DNA of 38,036 bases, from the NCBI RefSeq assembly GCF_009916105.1, contig NZ_JAAAXQ010000026.1, positions 1 to 38,036 on the forward strand. Reading direction: 5' to 3'. Below are positions 30,742 to 38,036 of this stretch, in pieces; position 1 is the first letter of the stretch; the number at the start of each line of letters is the position of its first letter. The notes beneath the pieces are model-generated. The model made no database searches. It was given only the letters and a program-made list of their open reading frames with translations, and was not told the origin of the DNA. The stretch comes from Streptomyces sp. GC420 (GTDB lineage: Bacteria > Actinomycetota > Actinomycetes > Streptomycetales > Streptomycetaceae). Made by a program: the position numbers and the translations under genes.

Positions 30742-32262
30742 ATGAACCTGAGCCACCTTCCCACTGTGCGCCGCGAACAAGCCCCGCACGCTCCGGCCGT
30801 CGGAGACGACACCCACGGCAGCCTTTCGAACGCCGGCTTCGCGGACCTGATCGAGGCGTACGCCCGGCACTTCGCCGCCCGGGGGATCGGCCGCGGCGAC
30901 GTCGTCGCCGTCAAGCTCACCAACCGGGTCGAGCTCGTGGTGGCCCTGTTCGCCGCATGGCGCCTGGGGGCCGCGCTCACACCGGTCAACCCGGCCCTGA
31001 CCGCGGTGGAGACGGCCTACCAGCTCGCCGACTCCGGAGCGGAACTCGTCGTCACCGAGGAGCCTTCCGCGGGCCTGCCCGGCTCCGTCACCGAGGTGAC
31101 GCTCGCGGAATTGGCGGAACTGGCGGAACCGGCGGAACCGGCGGAATCCGGACCCGCCGCCGGCGCGGCACTGCCGGACCTCCCCGCGGACCGGGACTCG
31201 GGACTCGACGACCTCGCCCTTGTCATCTACACGAGCGGCACCACCGGACGCCCCAAGGGCGTCGAACTCACCCACCGCAACCTCGACGCGATGACCGCCG
31301 CCATGATCGAGGGGATGAGACTCACCGAGGAGGACCACAGCCTGCTCATCCTGCCGCTGTTCCACGTCAACGGCATCGTCGTCAGCATCCTGTCACCGCT
31401 GAGGGCGGGCGGACGGGCCACCATCGTGGGCCGCTTCAGCGCGCGGAACTTCTTCGAGGCGGTGGAGAAGGCCCGGCCCACCTACTTCTCAGGCGTCCCC
31501 GCCATCTACGCCATGCTGTCGAACCTGCCGGCCGAGGTGCGGCCGGACACCTCCTCACTCCGCTTCGTCGTCTGCGGCGCGGCGCCGATGCCCCCGGGCC
31601 TCATCGGCGTGGTGGAGCAGCGCTTCGGCGTGCGGCTCATCGAGGGGTACGGCCTGTCCGAGGCCACCTGCGCCTCCACGGTCAATCCGCTCGACGGCGT
31701 CCGCAAGCCCGGCACGGTCGGGCTGCCGCTGCCCGGCCAGACCGTGGCGATCATGGGTGAGGACGGGCGGCCGGTCACCGACGGCGGCATCGGCGAGGTC
31801 GTCGTCAGCGGCCCCACCGTGATGCGCGGCTATCTCGGCAGGCCCGAGGAGACCGCGAAGGCCGTCCGGGGCGGATGGCTGCACACCGGGGACGTCGGCC
31901 GGCTCGACGAGGACGGCTATCTGATCCTCGTCGACCGCGTCAAGGACATGATCATCCGAGGCGGGGAGAACATCTACCCCAAGGAGATCGAGACCGTCCT
32001 GCACGAGCACCCGGCCGTCCTCGAAGCCGCCGTCGTCGGACGCCGCGACGACATCCTGGGCGAAGTCCCCGTCGCCTTCGTCTCCGTGCGGGACGGCGCG
32101 GCGCTCACCGCGCCGGAGGCCAAGGAACTGCTCGGCGCGCGGCTGGCCGCGTACAAGATCCCCGTCGACGTCCTCCTCCTTCCCGAGCTGCCCAAGAATC
32201 CTGTCGGCAAGATCGACAAGCCCGCGCTGCGCCGCCTGCTGTCCGCCCCCACCGCCGGGTGA
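30742..32262 (+). CDS. Long-chain acyl-CoA ligase / AMP-dependent synthetase
   Basis: 506 residues. ANL adenylating enzyme: P-loop YTSGTTGRPKGVELTH, VVCGAAPMPP, A5 motif YGLSEATCAS, A7 GWLHTGDVG, A8 hinge VDRVKDMIIRGGENIYPKE, and the C-terminal catalytic Lys in PKNPVGKIDKPALRR. It activates a carboxylic acid with ATP and transfers it to CoA (or another thiol). The LPLFHVNGIVVSIL segment is typical of FadD-like enzymes. An Ala/Glu/Leu tripeptide repeat (31105-31146) sits in the first domain. ATG at 30742 with GAGGTG nine bases upstream. First gene of the ligase-DUF3556-oxidoreductase operon. Confidence 0.92.
   Translation: MNLSHLPTVRREQAPHAPAVGDDTHGSLSNAGFADLIEAYARHFAARGIGRGDVVAVKLTNRVELVVALFAAWRLGAALTPVNPALTAVETAYQLADSGAELVVTEEPSAGLPGSVTEVTLAELAELAEPAEPAESGPAAGAALPDLPADRDSGLDDLALVIYTSGTTGRPKGVELTHRNLDAMTAAMIEGMRLTEEDHSLLILPLFHVNGIVVSILSPLRAGGRATIVGRFSARNFFEAVEKARPTYFSGVPAIYAMLSNLPAEVRPDTSSLRFVVCGAAPMPPGLIGVVEQRFGVRLIEGYGLSEATCASTVNPLDGVRKPGTVGLPLPGQTVAIMGEDGRPVTDGGIGEVVVSGPTVMRGYLGRPEETAKAVRGGWLHTGDVGRLDEDGYLILVDRVKDMIIRGGENIYPKEIETVLHEHPAVLEAAVVGRRDDILGEVPVAFVSVRDGAALTAPEAKELLGARLAAYKIPVDVLLLPELPKNPVGKIDKPALRRLLSAPTAG
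31105..31146. repeat. 9-bp tandem repeat in the acyl-CoA ligase gene
   Basis: Five near-identical units GCGGAA plus three variable bases (last one partial), encoding AEL/AEP tripeptides in a surface stretch between early strands of the ligase. Confidence 0.8.
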
Positions 32263-32348
32263 CCGGCGCAGCAGCCCCAACTCCCTCGCGGCGCACCCAC
32301 TGCTACGAGCACCAACGAGTCGAGAGCGATGAGGACAACGAGGTTTCC

Positions 32349-34214
32349 ATGGGATTCATGAACCCCCAGCTGCCGCCCGTCGACGCAAGCACCTTCCGCA
32401 CCCTCCCGCGCGGCGAGCGCGTGCAGATCCTCACCCGGCACTGGGTCGAGCACGGCTTCGGCACCCCGTACGCCGTGTACCTCTTCTACGTCGTGAAGTG
32501 CCTGCTCTACGCCGGCGGGGCCGCCTGGGTGATCTCGCTGACCCCCGGCCTCGGACCGCTCACCGACCCCGCCGCCTGGTGGTCGGAACCGATCGTCTAC
32601 CAGAAGCTCATCGTCTTCACGCTGCTGTACGAAGTGCTCGGCCTCGGCTGCGGGTCCGGCCCGCTGACCTCCCGCTTCAACCCGCCGATCGTCGCGCCGC
32701 TGTACTGGCTCCGCCCCGGCACCGTCCGGCTGCCACCGTGGCCGGACAAGGTGCCGCTGACGCGGGGCGACCGCCGTGCCCCGGCCGACGTCGTGCTCTA
32801 CGCCGCCGTGCTGGCCTCGGCCGTCTGGCTGCTGAGCCGACCGGGCGACGGCACCACGGTGAAGGGCTTCGGGGACGTCGGGCTTCTCGACCCGCTCGCG
32901 GCCGTCCCGCTCGTCGTCTCCCTCGCCGTGCTGGGACTGCGCGACAAGACCCTCTTCCTCGCAGCCCGCGGTGAGCAGTACTGGCTGTCCCTGCTGATCT
33001 TCTTCTTCCCCTACCCGGACATGTTCATCGGCTTCAAGCTCGTCATGCTCGGGCTGTGGTGGGGCGCGGCGACCTCGAAGCTCAACCACCACTTCCCGTT
33101 CGTGGTGGCGACGATGATGAGCAACGCACCGCTGGTGCGTCCCGCCCGCCTCAAGCGGCTCCTCTACCGCGACCACCCCCACGACCTGCGCCCCTCACGG
33201 CTGCCGTTCCTGCTGGCCCACGTCGGCACCGTCACCGAGTACGCCGTCCCGTTCTACCTGGTCTTCTTCGGCGACGGTGGCTTCTGGACCTGGGCCGCCC
33301 TGATCTACCTGGTCGTCTTCCACACGCACATCTTCTCGACCGTGCCCATGGGTGTGCCGCTGGAGTGGAACATCTTCTTCGTCTTCTCGCTCTTCCACCT
33401 CTTCGGCGCCCACGCCGGAGTGACGGTCGGTGACCTGGGGTCCCCCTGGCTGCTCGCTCTCCTCCTGCCGGGCCTGGTGGTGCTGCCGATCCTGGGCAAC
33501 GTACGGCCCGATCTCGTGTCGTTCCTGCCGGCGATGCGCTACTACGCGGGCAACTGGGCAACCAGTGTCTGGCTGTTCAAGGGCGACGCCCTGGACCGCC
33601 TGGAAGCCGGGCTCACCACCGCATCCCGCCTCCCGGCCCGTCAGCTGGAGAGCCTCTACGACGCGGACACCGCCATGGTCACCGGTCAGAAGGTGTTCGC
33701 CTGGCGGTCGATGCACTCCCACGGCCGCGCGCACAACGGACTCGTCGACCGGGTCACGGACGGCCAGGACGACATCGAGGTCATGGACGGTGAACTCGTC
33801 GCGGGCTTCGCGCTCGGCTGGAACTTCGGCGAGGGCCACCTGCACGACGACCAGCTGCTGAGGGCCGTCCAGGCCCGGTGCGGCTTCGCGCCCGGCGAGG
33901 TCCGGGTGATCTGCCTGGAGGCGCAGCCCATACACCGGCAGACCCAGGACTACCAGGTCCACGACGCCGCCCTCGGACTTCTGGAGCGTGGCCACGTCAA
34001 GGTGCGCGACATGCTCGACCGCCAGCCCTGGCCCACCGACGGCCCTGGCTATCCGGTGTACGACGTGGAGTCCTTCGGCCCGCTGCGTCCGTCGGCCGGG
34101 GACCTCCCGGGCACGTCGGCGGAGGGCCCCGGCGCGGGCACGGCGGGGGAGAGCTCCGGCACGCCGGCGGAGGGCCCCGGCGCGGGTGTGCCGCCCCGGG
34201 GGACGACGGCATGA
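32349..34214 (+). CDS. DUF3556 transmembrane protein
   Basis: 621 residues. The start MGFMNPQLPPVD, the segment RHWVEHGFGTPYAVYLFYVVK, WWSEPIVYQKLIVFTLLYE, then GLGCGSGPLTSRF and YWLRPGTVRLPPWPDKVPLT match the DUF3556 family as known from mycobacteria and other actinomycetes. About eight membrane spans cover residues 35-400 (including LNHHFPFVVATMMSNAP and EWNIFFVFSLFHLFGAH), followed by a soluble domain (about 430-585, NGLVDRVTDGQDDIEVMDGE) and a Ser/Gly/Pro-rich tail with an imperfect repeat (AEGPGAG twice). The family has no assigned reaction. The ATG at 32349 has GAGG upstream; 86 bp separate it from the ligase. Its TGA overlaps the oxidoreductase ATG (ATGA). Position between an acyl ligase and an FAD enzyme suggests a membrane lipid or polyene step; this is inference. 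Confidence 0.88.
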   Translation: MGFMNPQLPPVDASTFRTLPRGERVQILTRHWVEHGFGTPYAVYLFYVVKCLLYAGGAAWVISLTPGLGPLTDPAAWWSEPIVYQKLIVFTLLYEVLGLGCGSGPLTSRFNPPIVAPLYWLRPGTVRLPPWPDKVPLTRGDRRAPADVVLYAAVLASAVWLLSRPGDGTTVKGFGDVGLLDPLAAVPLVVSLAVLGLRDKTLFLAARGEQYWLSLLIFFFPYPDMFIGFKLVMLGLWWGAATSKLNHHFPFVVATMMSNAPLVRPARLKRLLYRDHPHDLRPSRLPFLLAHVGTVTEYAVPFYLVFFGDGGFWTWAALIYLVVFHTHIFSTVPMGVPLEWNIFFVFSLFHLFGAHAGVTVGDLGSPWLLALLLPGLVVLPILGNVRPDLVSFLPAMRYYAGNWATSVWLFKGDALDRLEAGLTTASRLPARQLESLYDADTAMVTGQKVFAWRSMHSHGRAHNGLVDRVTDGQDDIEVMDGELVAGFALGWNFGEGHLHDDQLLRAVQARCGFAPGEVRVICLEAQPIHRQTQDYQVHDAALGLLERGHVKVRDMLDRQPWPTDGPGYPVYDVESFGPLRPSAGDLPGTSAEGPGAGTAGESSGTPAEGPGAGVPPRGTTA

Positions 34215-35638
34215 CCTCGGCACTCGTCGTCGGCGGCGGTCCCAACGGACTCGCCGCCGCGGCCCTCCTCGCGAAGGCCGGCCTCCGCGTCACACTCCTC
34301 GAGGCGGCGGACGAGGTCGGCGGCGGAACGCGCAGCCACGAGGCACTGCTGCCCGGGCTGCTGCACGACCACTGCTCGGCCGTCCACCCGATGGCCGTCA
34401 CCTCTCCCGCCCTGCGGTCGCTGGACCTCGCCCGCCACGGGCTCCGCTGGAGGCTGCCGGAAGTCGACTGCGCGCACCCTCTGGACGACGGATCGGCCGG
34501 AGTGCTCCTGCGGTCCGTGGAGGACACCGCCCGCATGCTCGGCGTCGACGGCGCCCGCTACCGGGCACTCCTCGCACCGTCGGTACGCGACTGGGAACTG
34601 CTCGCCGAGGACGTGATGGGCCCGCTGCTCGGCGTCCCCGGGCACCCGCTGCTCCTGGCGCGGTTCGGCCTCCCGACCGTACTGCCCGCCACGCTCCTCG
34701 CCCGGCTGTTCCGGACCCCGCAGGCCCGGGCGCTGTGGGCGGGCGTCGCGGCACACGCCTGCCGTCCGCCGTCCCGCCCGCTCAGCTCCGCGATCGGCCT
34801 CGGTCTCCTCACAGCGGGTCACCACGCGGGGTGGGCCGTCGCCGAAGGAGGCTCACGGTCCATCGCCCGCGCTCTGGAACGGGTGCTGAGCGAGCACGGC
34901 GGCGAGGTGCACACCGGCGTCCGCGTCACCCGCGCCGCGCAGTTGCCGCCCGCCGACGTGACGCTCCTCGACCTCGACCCCGGGCAGGTCGCCCGCATCT
35001 ACGGCGACCGGCTCCCCCCGCGGGTCAGGGCCGCGTACACACGGTTCCGGCGCGGCCCCGGCGCTTTCAAGGTCGACCTGGCGGTCGAGGACGGCGTGCC
35101 GTGGACGAACCCGTACGCGCGCCGTGCCGGAACCGTCCATCTCGGCGGCGCGGCGGCCGAGATCGCGCAGGCGGAGAAGGACGTGGTGGCCGGGCGGATG
35201 CCAAAGCGCCCGTTCGTCCTCGTGGGCCAGCAGTACCTGGCCGACCCCTCGCGGTCCGCCGGGAACACGCACCCCGTCTGGACGTACGCCCACGTGCCGC
35301 ACGGCTACGACGGCGACGCGACCGAGGCGGTACTGCGCCAGCTCGAGCGGTTCGCACCGGGAACCCGGGAACGGGTCACGGCCCTGCGCGTCACACGGCC
35401 CGCCGACTTCGAGGCCGCCAACCCCAACTTCGCGGGCGGCGACATCCTCACCGGCGCAGAGACCGTCCCCCGGCTGATCCTCGGCGCCCGGCCCGCCCGC
35501 GACCCGTACTCCACCGGTCTGCCCGGCGTGTTCCTGTGCTCGGCCGCCACCCCGCCGGGGCCCGGGGCCCACGGGATGTGCGGCGCGGGAGCGGTGCGGT
35601 CCGCGCTGCGCCACCTCGGAGTCCTGCGGCCCGGCTGA
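34211..35638 (+). CDS. FAD-dependent oxidoreductase (phytoene desaturase-like)
   Basis: 475 residues. An N-terminal dinucleotide-binding motif (SALVVGGGPNGLAAAALLAK, GLRVTLLEAADEVGGGTRS) and the C-terminal FAD-contacting stretch (YSTGLPGVFLCSAAT, GPGAHGMCGAGAV) are those of the phytoene-desaturase-like/CrtI clan of NAD(P)/FAD enzymes, which dehydrogenate or isomerise hydrophobic substrates. The middle contains HDHCSAVHPMAVTSPAL. Length normal. The ATG overlaps the DUF3556 stop, so it is translationally coupled. No carotenoid gene such as crtB or crtE is near, so a carotenoid role is unlikely. Confidence 0.9.
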   Translation: MTSALVVGGGPNGLAAAALLAKAGLRVTLLEAADEVGGGTRSHEALLPGLLHDHCSAVHPMAVTSPALRSLDLARHGLRWRLPEVDCAHPLDDGSAGVLLRSVEDTARMLGVDGARYRALLAPSVRDWELLAEDVMGPLLGVPGHPLLLARFGLPTVLPATLLARLFRTPQARALWAGVAAHACRPPSRPLSSAIGLGLLTAGHHAGWAVAEGGSRSIARALERVLSEHGGEVHTGVRVTRAAQLPPADVTLLDLDPGQVARIYGDRLPPRVRAAYTRFRRGPGAFKVDLAVEDGVPWTNPYARRAGTVHLGGAAAEIAQAEKDVVAGRMPKRPFVLVGQQYLADPSRSAGNTHPVWTYAHVPHGYDGDATEAVLRQLERFAPGTRERVTALRVTRPADFEAANPNFAGGDILTGAETVPRLILGARPARDPYSTGLPGVFLCSAATPPGPGAHGMCGAGAVRSALRHLGVLRPG

Positions 35639-35665
35639 GTGGGGCCTCGCCGCCCCGGCGCCGCC

Positions 35666-35706
35666 GTCCGGGGCGCGGCTGTCCGGGGCGGCTGTCCGGG
35701 GCGGCC
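35666..35706. repeat. 13-15 bp tandem repeat, three copies
   Basis: GTCCGGGGCGCGGCT, GTCCGGGGCGGCT and GTCCGGGGCGGCC follow each other directly after the oxidoreductase gene. Confidence 0.8.
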
Positions 35707-36039
35707 GGGGCCGGGCCCGCTCCGGCCGGACGCGGGTGCGAGGTCCCGGTCGGGGCGGGCGTCTCGGACGTGCGCGGCCCCTGGGGCTCAGGAGATCCAT
35801 GACCGGGGTGGGCCAACCCTTCGCCGGCTCTTTCCGTCCCCGGGTGCGGACGAGACGCTCAGGAACGATCAGGCGCCACCCGGGAGTCCGAACCGGAGGA
35901 GTCGCTGCGGCTCCTGATGAACCCCTACGACGACTCCGACGAACCGCGGCAGGGCCCGGTGCTCACGGGCCGGACCGGGGCGCCCCGTCCTAGTGCCGCG
36001 TCAGCCGAGGTTCGCCCCGTCGCGACGCCCGGCACGGCA

Positions 36040-36075
36040 CTCCCCCGCAGCCCTCCGGGCGCGGGAGGTGCCCCC
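36040..36075. repeat. GGGAGGTGCCCCCA-type hairpin repeat, copy 2
   Basis: CTCCCCCGCAGCCCTCC, then GGGCGCGGGAGGTGCCCCCA. Arms CTCCC..CGC and GCGGGAG can pair. It ends in the same 14-base block as copy 1 at 13559-13592, with a different loop, as expected of a dispersed repeat. Confidence 0.6.
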
Positions 36076-36308
36076 ACGCTGGCTCGCCACTGTGACTGAT
36101 GGACGGATCGACACCGGCCGTCCGGAGCGGCCGCCCTCGCCGCGGTGTCGCTGCCGCGAGCTGCCGAGAGGCCGGGCGCTCGGCGGCGGCTTCTGGCGGC
36201 TTTGCCAACCCTTTACAACTCGGTCCGCTGCTGCCTCGTCTCTCCTCTCGATCCGCAACCCAGCCCGCCGAGCAGGAGCGCGGGCGGACCGACGAAAGAG
36301 AGCGATTC

Positions 36309-36644
36309 ATGCGCCGAACTGTCCTCAGCGCCATGGCACTCGCGTGCACCGCCGTGCTCGCGAGCACGGCGCCCGCGTTCGCCGACGGGACGACCCCGCC
36401 CCCGGTTCCGAGCGAAGCAACCGCCGAGCCGTCCCCGGTTCCGAGCGAAGCACCGGCCGAGCCGTCCCCGGTTCCGAGCGAGGTCTCCGTCGTACCGAGT
36501 GGAGCCCCCTACACCGGTGTGAAGCCGGAGCCGGAGCACTCCACAGCCGGGGGCGGGCTGATCGGCGGCGGTGCCGCCGCGGGGTTCGCCCTCGGCGGTG
36601 CGGCGGTCTACCTCGTACGTCGCCGGCGGGCGACCGGGGCATGA
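36309..36644 (+). CDS. Secreted wall-anchored-type protein with APYTG sorting-like motif
   Basis: 111 residues. Signal peptide (1-25, ending AFA), then a Pro/Ser/Glu-rich stalk of three 11-residue repeats (PVPSEATAEPS type), then SGAPYTGVKPEP, a Gly-rich hydrophobic span (LIGGGAAAGFALGGAAVYLV) and RRRR tail. APYTG resembles the LPxTG-type sorting motif; relatives I recall carry a similar GAPxTG. The mature protein would be mostly stalk with no folded domain. Its TGA overlaps the ATG of the class F sortase (ATGA), which makes it the likely substrate. Start ATG at 36309 with GAGAG upstream. Confidence 0.82.
   Translation: MRRTVLSAMALACTAVLASTAPAFADGTTPPPVPSEATAEPSPVPSEAPAEPSPVPSEVSVVPSGAPYTGVKPEPEHSTAGGGLIGGGAAAGFALGGAAVYLVRRRRATGA
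36401..36498. repeat. 33-bp tandem repeat, three copies, encoding an 11-residue stalk repeat
   Basis: GGTTCCGAGCGA recurs with a period of 33 bp. Units one and two are nearly identical; the third diverges at its 3' end. Encodes PVPSExxxxPS three times in the anchored protein. Confidence 0.85.
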
Positions 36645-37252
36645 CCTTGCCCTCCAGGCGCGCATTCGCCACGGCGGCGATGGCCTCGTTGCTCGTGGGC
36701 TGCGGCGGCCCCCGGGCCGGACAGGACACGGGCGAACAACCCCGGAGCACGCCGCCGTCTTCGCGGCCCTCCGCGGGGGCGGCGGATGCCCTCGGGCGTT
36801 CGGTCCCGGTGCGCTTACGGATCCCGGCCATCGGGGTCGACACCCCGGTCATGCAGCTGGGGCTGGCCGCTGACGGCACGGTGGAGGTGCCGCCGATCAC
36901 GGCGGACGACCCGGCGGGCTGGTACCGGCACTCACCGACGCCGGGTCAGATCGGCCCCTCGGTGATCCTCGGCCATGTCACGGTCGGCGACTACGGGGAC
37001 GGGGTCTTCCGTCACCTCGCGCGGTTGCGGCGGGGCGAGCGGATCGTGGCGCGCCTGGAGAACGGCACGGCGGCGGTGTTCACCGTCAGCGCCGTACGGA
37101 CGGTCGCCCAGGCGGACTTCCCGACGGACGCGGTCTACGGGAACGTGGGCCGTCCGGAGCTGCGGCTCATCACCTGCGGCGGCCCCCGTTCCGGTGACGG
37201 GTACCGCGACAGCGTGATCGTCTTCGCCGTGCTGAGTCCGGCCGGCCCCTGA
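36641..37252 (+). CDS. Class F sortase, probably a lipoprotein or membrane-anchored
   Basis: 203 residues. N-terminal signal with a lipobox-like LLVGC (Cys about residue 21), a short Pro/Ser-rich linker, then the sortase domain (about 55-203): VRLRIPAIGVDTPV, ILGHVTVG with the catalytic His, and RPELRLITCGG with the catalytic Cys. Same family as the sortase at 18269-18967 but more divergent, and here anchored by a lipobox rather than a long membrane span. Its ATG overlaps the stop of the anchored-protein gene, an enzyme-substrate pair. Lipidation is inferred from the motif only. Confidence 0.88.
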   Translation: MTLPSRRAFATAAMASLLVGCGGPRAGQDTGEQPRSTPPSSRPSAGAADALGRSVPVRLRIPAIGVDTPVMQLGLAADGTVEVPPITADDPAGWYRHSPTPGQIGPSVILGHVTVGDYGDGVFRHLARLRRGERIVARLENGTAAVFTVSAVRTVAQADFPTDAVYGNVGRPELRLITCGGPRSGDGYRDSVIVFAVLSPAGP

Positions 37253-37338
37253 CCCGCGACCCGGATCCTGGGCCGGCGGGCCGTACGCCGGCGGCCCGGG
37301 GTCCTTCCCCACGAGTGCCCTCATGACCATGGAGAGCG

Positions 37339-37830
37339 TTGAAACGGTCCCGCGAGCAGGCAGCGTCCGAGCTGTTCGCCGCCCTCTACCCGCGCCTCGC
37401 CGGCTGGTGCCGCCGTCTGGTCGACGACGACGAGACGGCCCACGAGATCGCCTCGGAGGCGTTCACCCGGCTCTGGGCCCGCTGGACAGCCGTGGCGGAG
37501 CCCCGGGGCTTCCTCTACGTCACCGCGGCCAACCTCGTCCGGGACCACTGGCGCAAGCTCGAGCGCGAACGCAGAGCCGTGCACCGGGCCACCGCCGAGG
37601 CCGCGGTCCACCCGCAGACCGAACAGGCCGACCCGTCAGTACGCCTGCTCGTGCAGTCGCTGCCGGAACGACTGCGCGTCCCGATCCTGCTGCACTACTA
37701 CGCTGACATGCCGATCCGGGAGGTGTCCGTGCTGACCGGGCGCAAGGAAGGAACCATCAAGGCCGACCTCCACGCGGCCCGAGAACTGCTCCGTGCCCAT
37801 CTGAGGGGAAGCCTTGATCACACACTCTGA
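37339..37830 (+). CDS. ECF-type sigma factor, TTG start
   Basis: 163 residues. Region 2: AASELFAALYPRLAGWCRRL, ETAHEIASEAFTRLWARW, and YVTAANLVRDHWRKLER. Region 4: LPERLRVPILLHYYADMPI, REVSVLTGRKEGTIKADLHA. The start is TTG at 37339 (MKRSREQAASELF), with GGAGAG directly upstream; the two ATGs just before are out of frame. A start of a further gene (TTG 37814) overlaps its end by 17 bases, the usual place for its anti-sigma factor. It lies 86 bp after the sortase and may belong to the same surface-protein cluster. Confidence 0.88.
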   Translation: MKRSREQAASELFAALYPRLAGWCRRLVDDDETAHEIASEAFTRLWARWTAVAEPRGFLYVTAANLVRDHWRKLERERRAVHRATAEAAVHPQTEQADPSVRLLVQSLPERLRVPILLHYYADMPIREVSVLTGRKEGTIKADLHAARELLRAHLRGSLDHTL

Positions 37831-37885
37831 CGACGGTCCGGACTTCGAACCCGACGACCCACTCGCCGTCATCCTGCGGCCCACC
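37814..37885 (+). CDS. N-terminal fragment of a sigma-linked (probable anti-sigma) protein, interrupted
   Basis: TTG start with GGGGAA upstream, overlapping the sigma factor stop. It reads MITHSDDGPDFEPDDPLAVI, then LRPT, the acidic opening seen in proteins encoded after this sigma type, and then loses all resemblance near 37885. The frame stays open to the edge but encodes a Ser/Thr/Arg/Pro run, because from there the DNA codes for glutamine synthetase in another frame. Confidence 0.5.
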
Positions 37886-37887
37886 AG

Positions 37888-38036
37888 GTGGCCTTGCCGG
37901 TCAGCCGCATCACCCCGGCCAACCAGTACAACATCGACTACTCCGTCCTCGGCACCGGCCGCATCGAACCCCTGCTGCGCCGCATCCGCAACGAGATGGC
38001 CGGCGCCGGACTCGTCGTCGAGTCCGCGAAGGGCGA
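37888..38036 (+). pseudogene. Internal fragment of a glutamine synthetase (GlnA4-like)
   Basis: In the frame GTG 37888 the DNA reads VALPVSRITPANQYNIDYSV, LGTGRIEPLLRRIRN, EMAGAGLVVESAKGE, matching the core of GlnA4-like glutamine synthetases of Streptomyces, just before the glutamate/ATP-binding part, and runs off the edge. No start or N-terminal domain is present. It is joined directly to the interrupted sigma-linked gene. Like the Prs piece at the left edge, it is about 150 bp of a housekeeping gene at a contig-style end. Confidence 0.6.

Larger units (their letters stand above)
35639..36308. other. Intergenic stretch with repeats before the anchored-protein gene
   Basis: 670 bp. It contains a GTCCGGGGCG-type tandem repeat (35666-35706) and a GGGAGGTGCCCCCA-type hairpin (36040-36075). 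The short frame from 35917 (MNPYDDSDEPRQGPV) reads like coding sequence for some 20 residues then loses it; it may be the tail of a lost gene. Confidence 0.45.

Noticed and set aside
34211..35638. Carotenoid biosynthesis locus
   Set aside because: Only a CrtI-clan oxidoreductase; no phytoene synthase, GGPP synthase or cyclase nearby.
35917..36099. Small gene starting MNPYDDSDEP
   Set aside because: Coding-like for about 20 residues, then passes through the dispersed hairpin repeat; no ribosome binding site.
37323..37706. ATG-started frame beginning just before the ECF sigma gene
   Set aside because: Out of frame with the sigma factor; the TTG at 37339 gives the family match.

Overview
The window is about 38 kb of very GC-rich DNA. 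Strong third-position GC bias, GTG/TTG starts, ATGA stop/start overlaps and many close protein matches (CelB-type endoglucanase, MetY/MetX, roadblock and NIT-kinase pieces of conservons, class F sortases, DUF3556) point to a Streptomyces chromosome. No tRNA, rRNA, CRISPR array or prophage was seen.

Layout, left to right. (1) 1-3.4 kb: the left edge is a chimeric reading frame (a DUF6296-like start running into a PRPP synthetase fragment), then a GH43 glycosidase and an MFS exporter-like transporter on the minus strand. (2) 3.8-6.0 kb: a globin/flavin-reductase protein and a decayed HTH regulator. (3) 6.2-8.7 kb: a translationally coupled minus-strand operon of a sodium:solute symporter, an ECF-like sigma factor and a one-TM protein. 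(4) 8.9-11.5 kb: a DUF3311 protein, then CstA with YbdD. (5) 12.0-13.1 kb: a secreted GH12-CBM2 endoglucanase with a promoter and an exact CebR box. (6) 13.4-15.2 kb: a decayed IS200/IS605 element (broken tnpA, frameshifted tnpB whose RuvC residues remain) whose right end lies 9 bp before the next gene, a two-domain protein whose N-terminus looks like a catalytically dead caspase fold. (7) 16.8-19.0 kb: small secreted proteins and a class F sortase. (8) 19.2-21.7 kb: metY-metX, where metX seems to start at CTG. (9) 22.3-25.4 kb: a NIT-domain histidine kinase, an ArsR-type regulator with a palindrome upstream, and an orphan roadblock protein. (10) 25.6-29.2 kb: an alpha/beta hydrolase with a strong operator, a Stealth phosphotransferase and a methyltransferase. 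(11) 29.3-35.6 kb: a PucR/CdaR-type regulator divergent from an acyl-CoA ligase / DUF3556 membrane protein / FAD oxidoreductase operon. (12) 36.3-38.0 kb: a wall-anchored-type protein overlapping its class F sortase, an ECF sigma factor, and an interrupted downstream frame that switches to a glutamine synthetase fragment at the right edge.

Functional themes are plant polysaccharide use (GH43, CebR-controlled endoglucanase), organic acid/peptide uptake (symporter, CstA), surface protein sorting (two class F sortases, each beside a secreted protein with a C-terminal membrane anchor), sulfur amino acid synthesis (MetY/MetX), and an uncharacterised lipid-like pathway (ligase-DUF3556-oxidoreductase). 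Both edges show about 125-150 bp of an unrelated housekeeping gene joined in or near frame to the local gene, which looks more like chimeric contig ends than biology. All functional assignments rest on motif recognition by eye; no database search was run.
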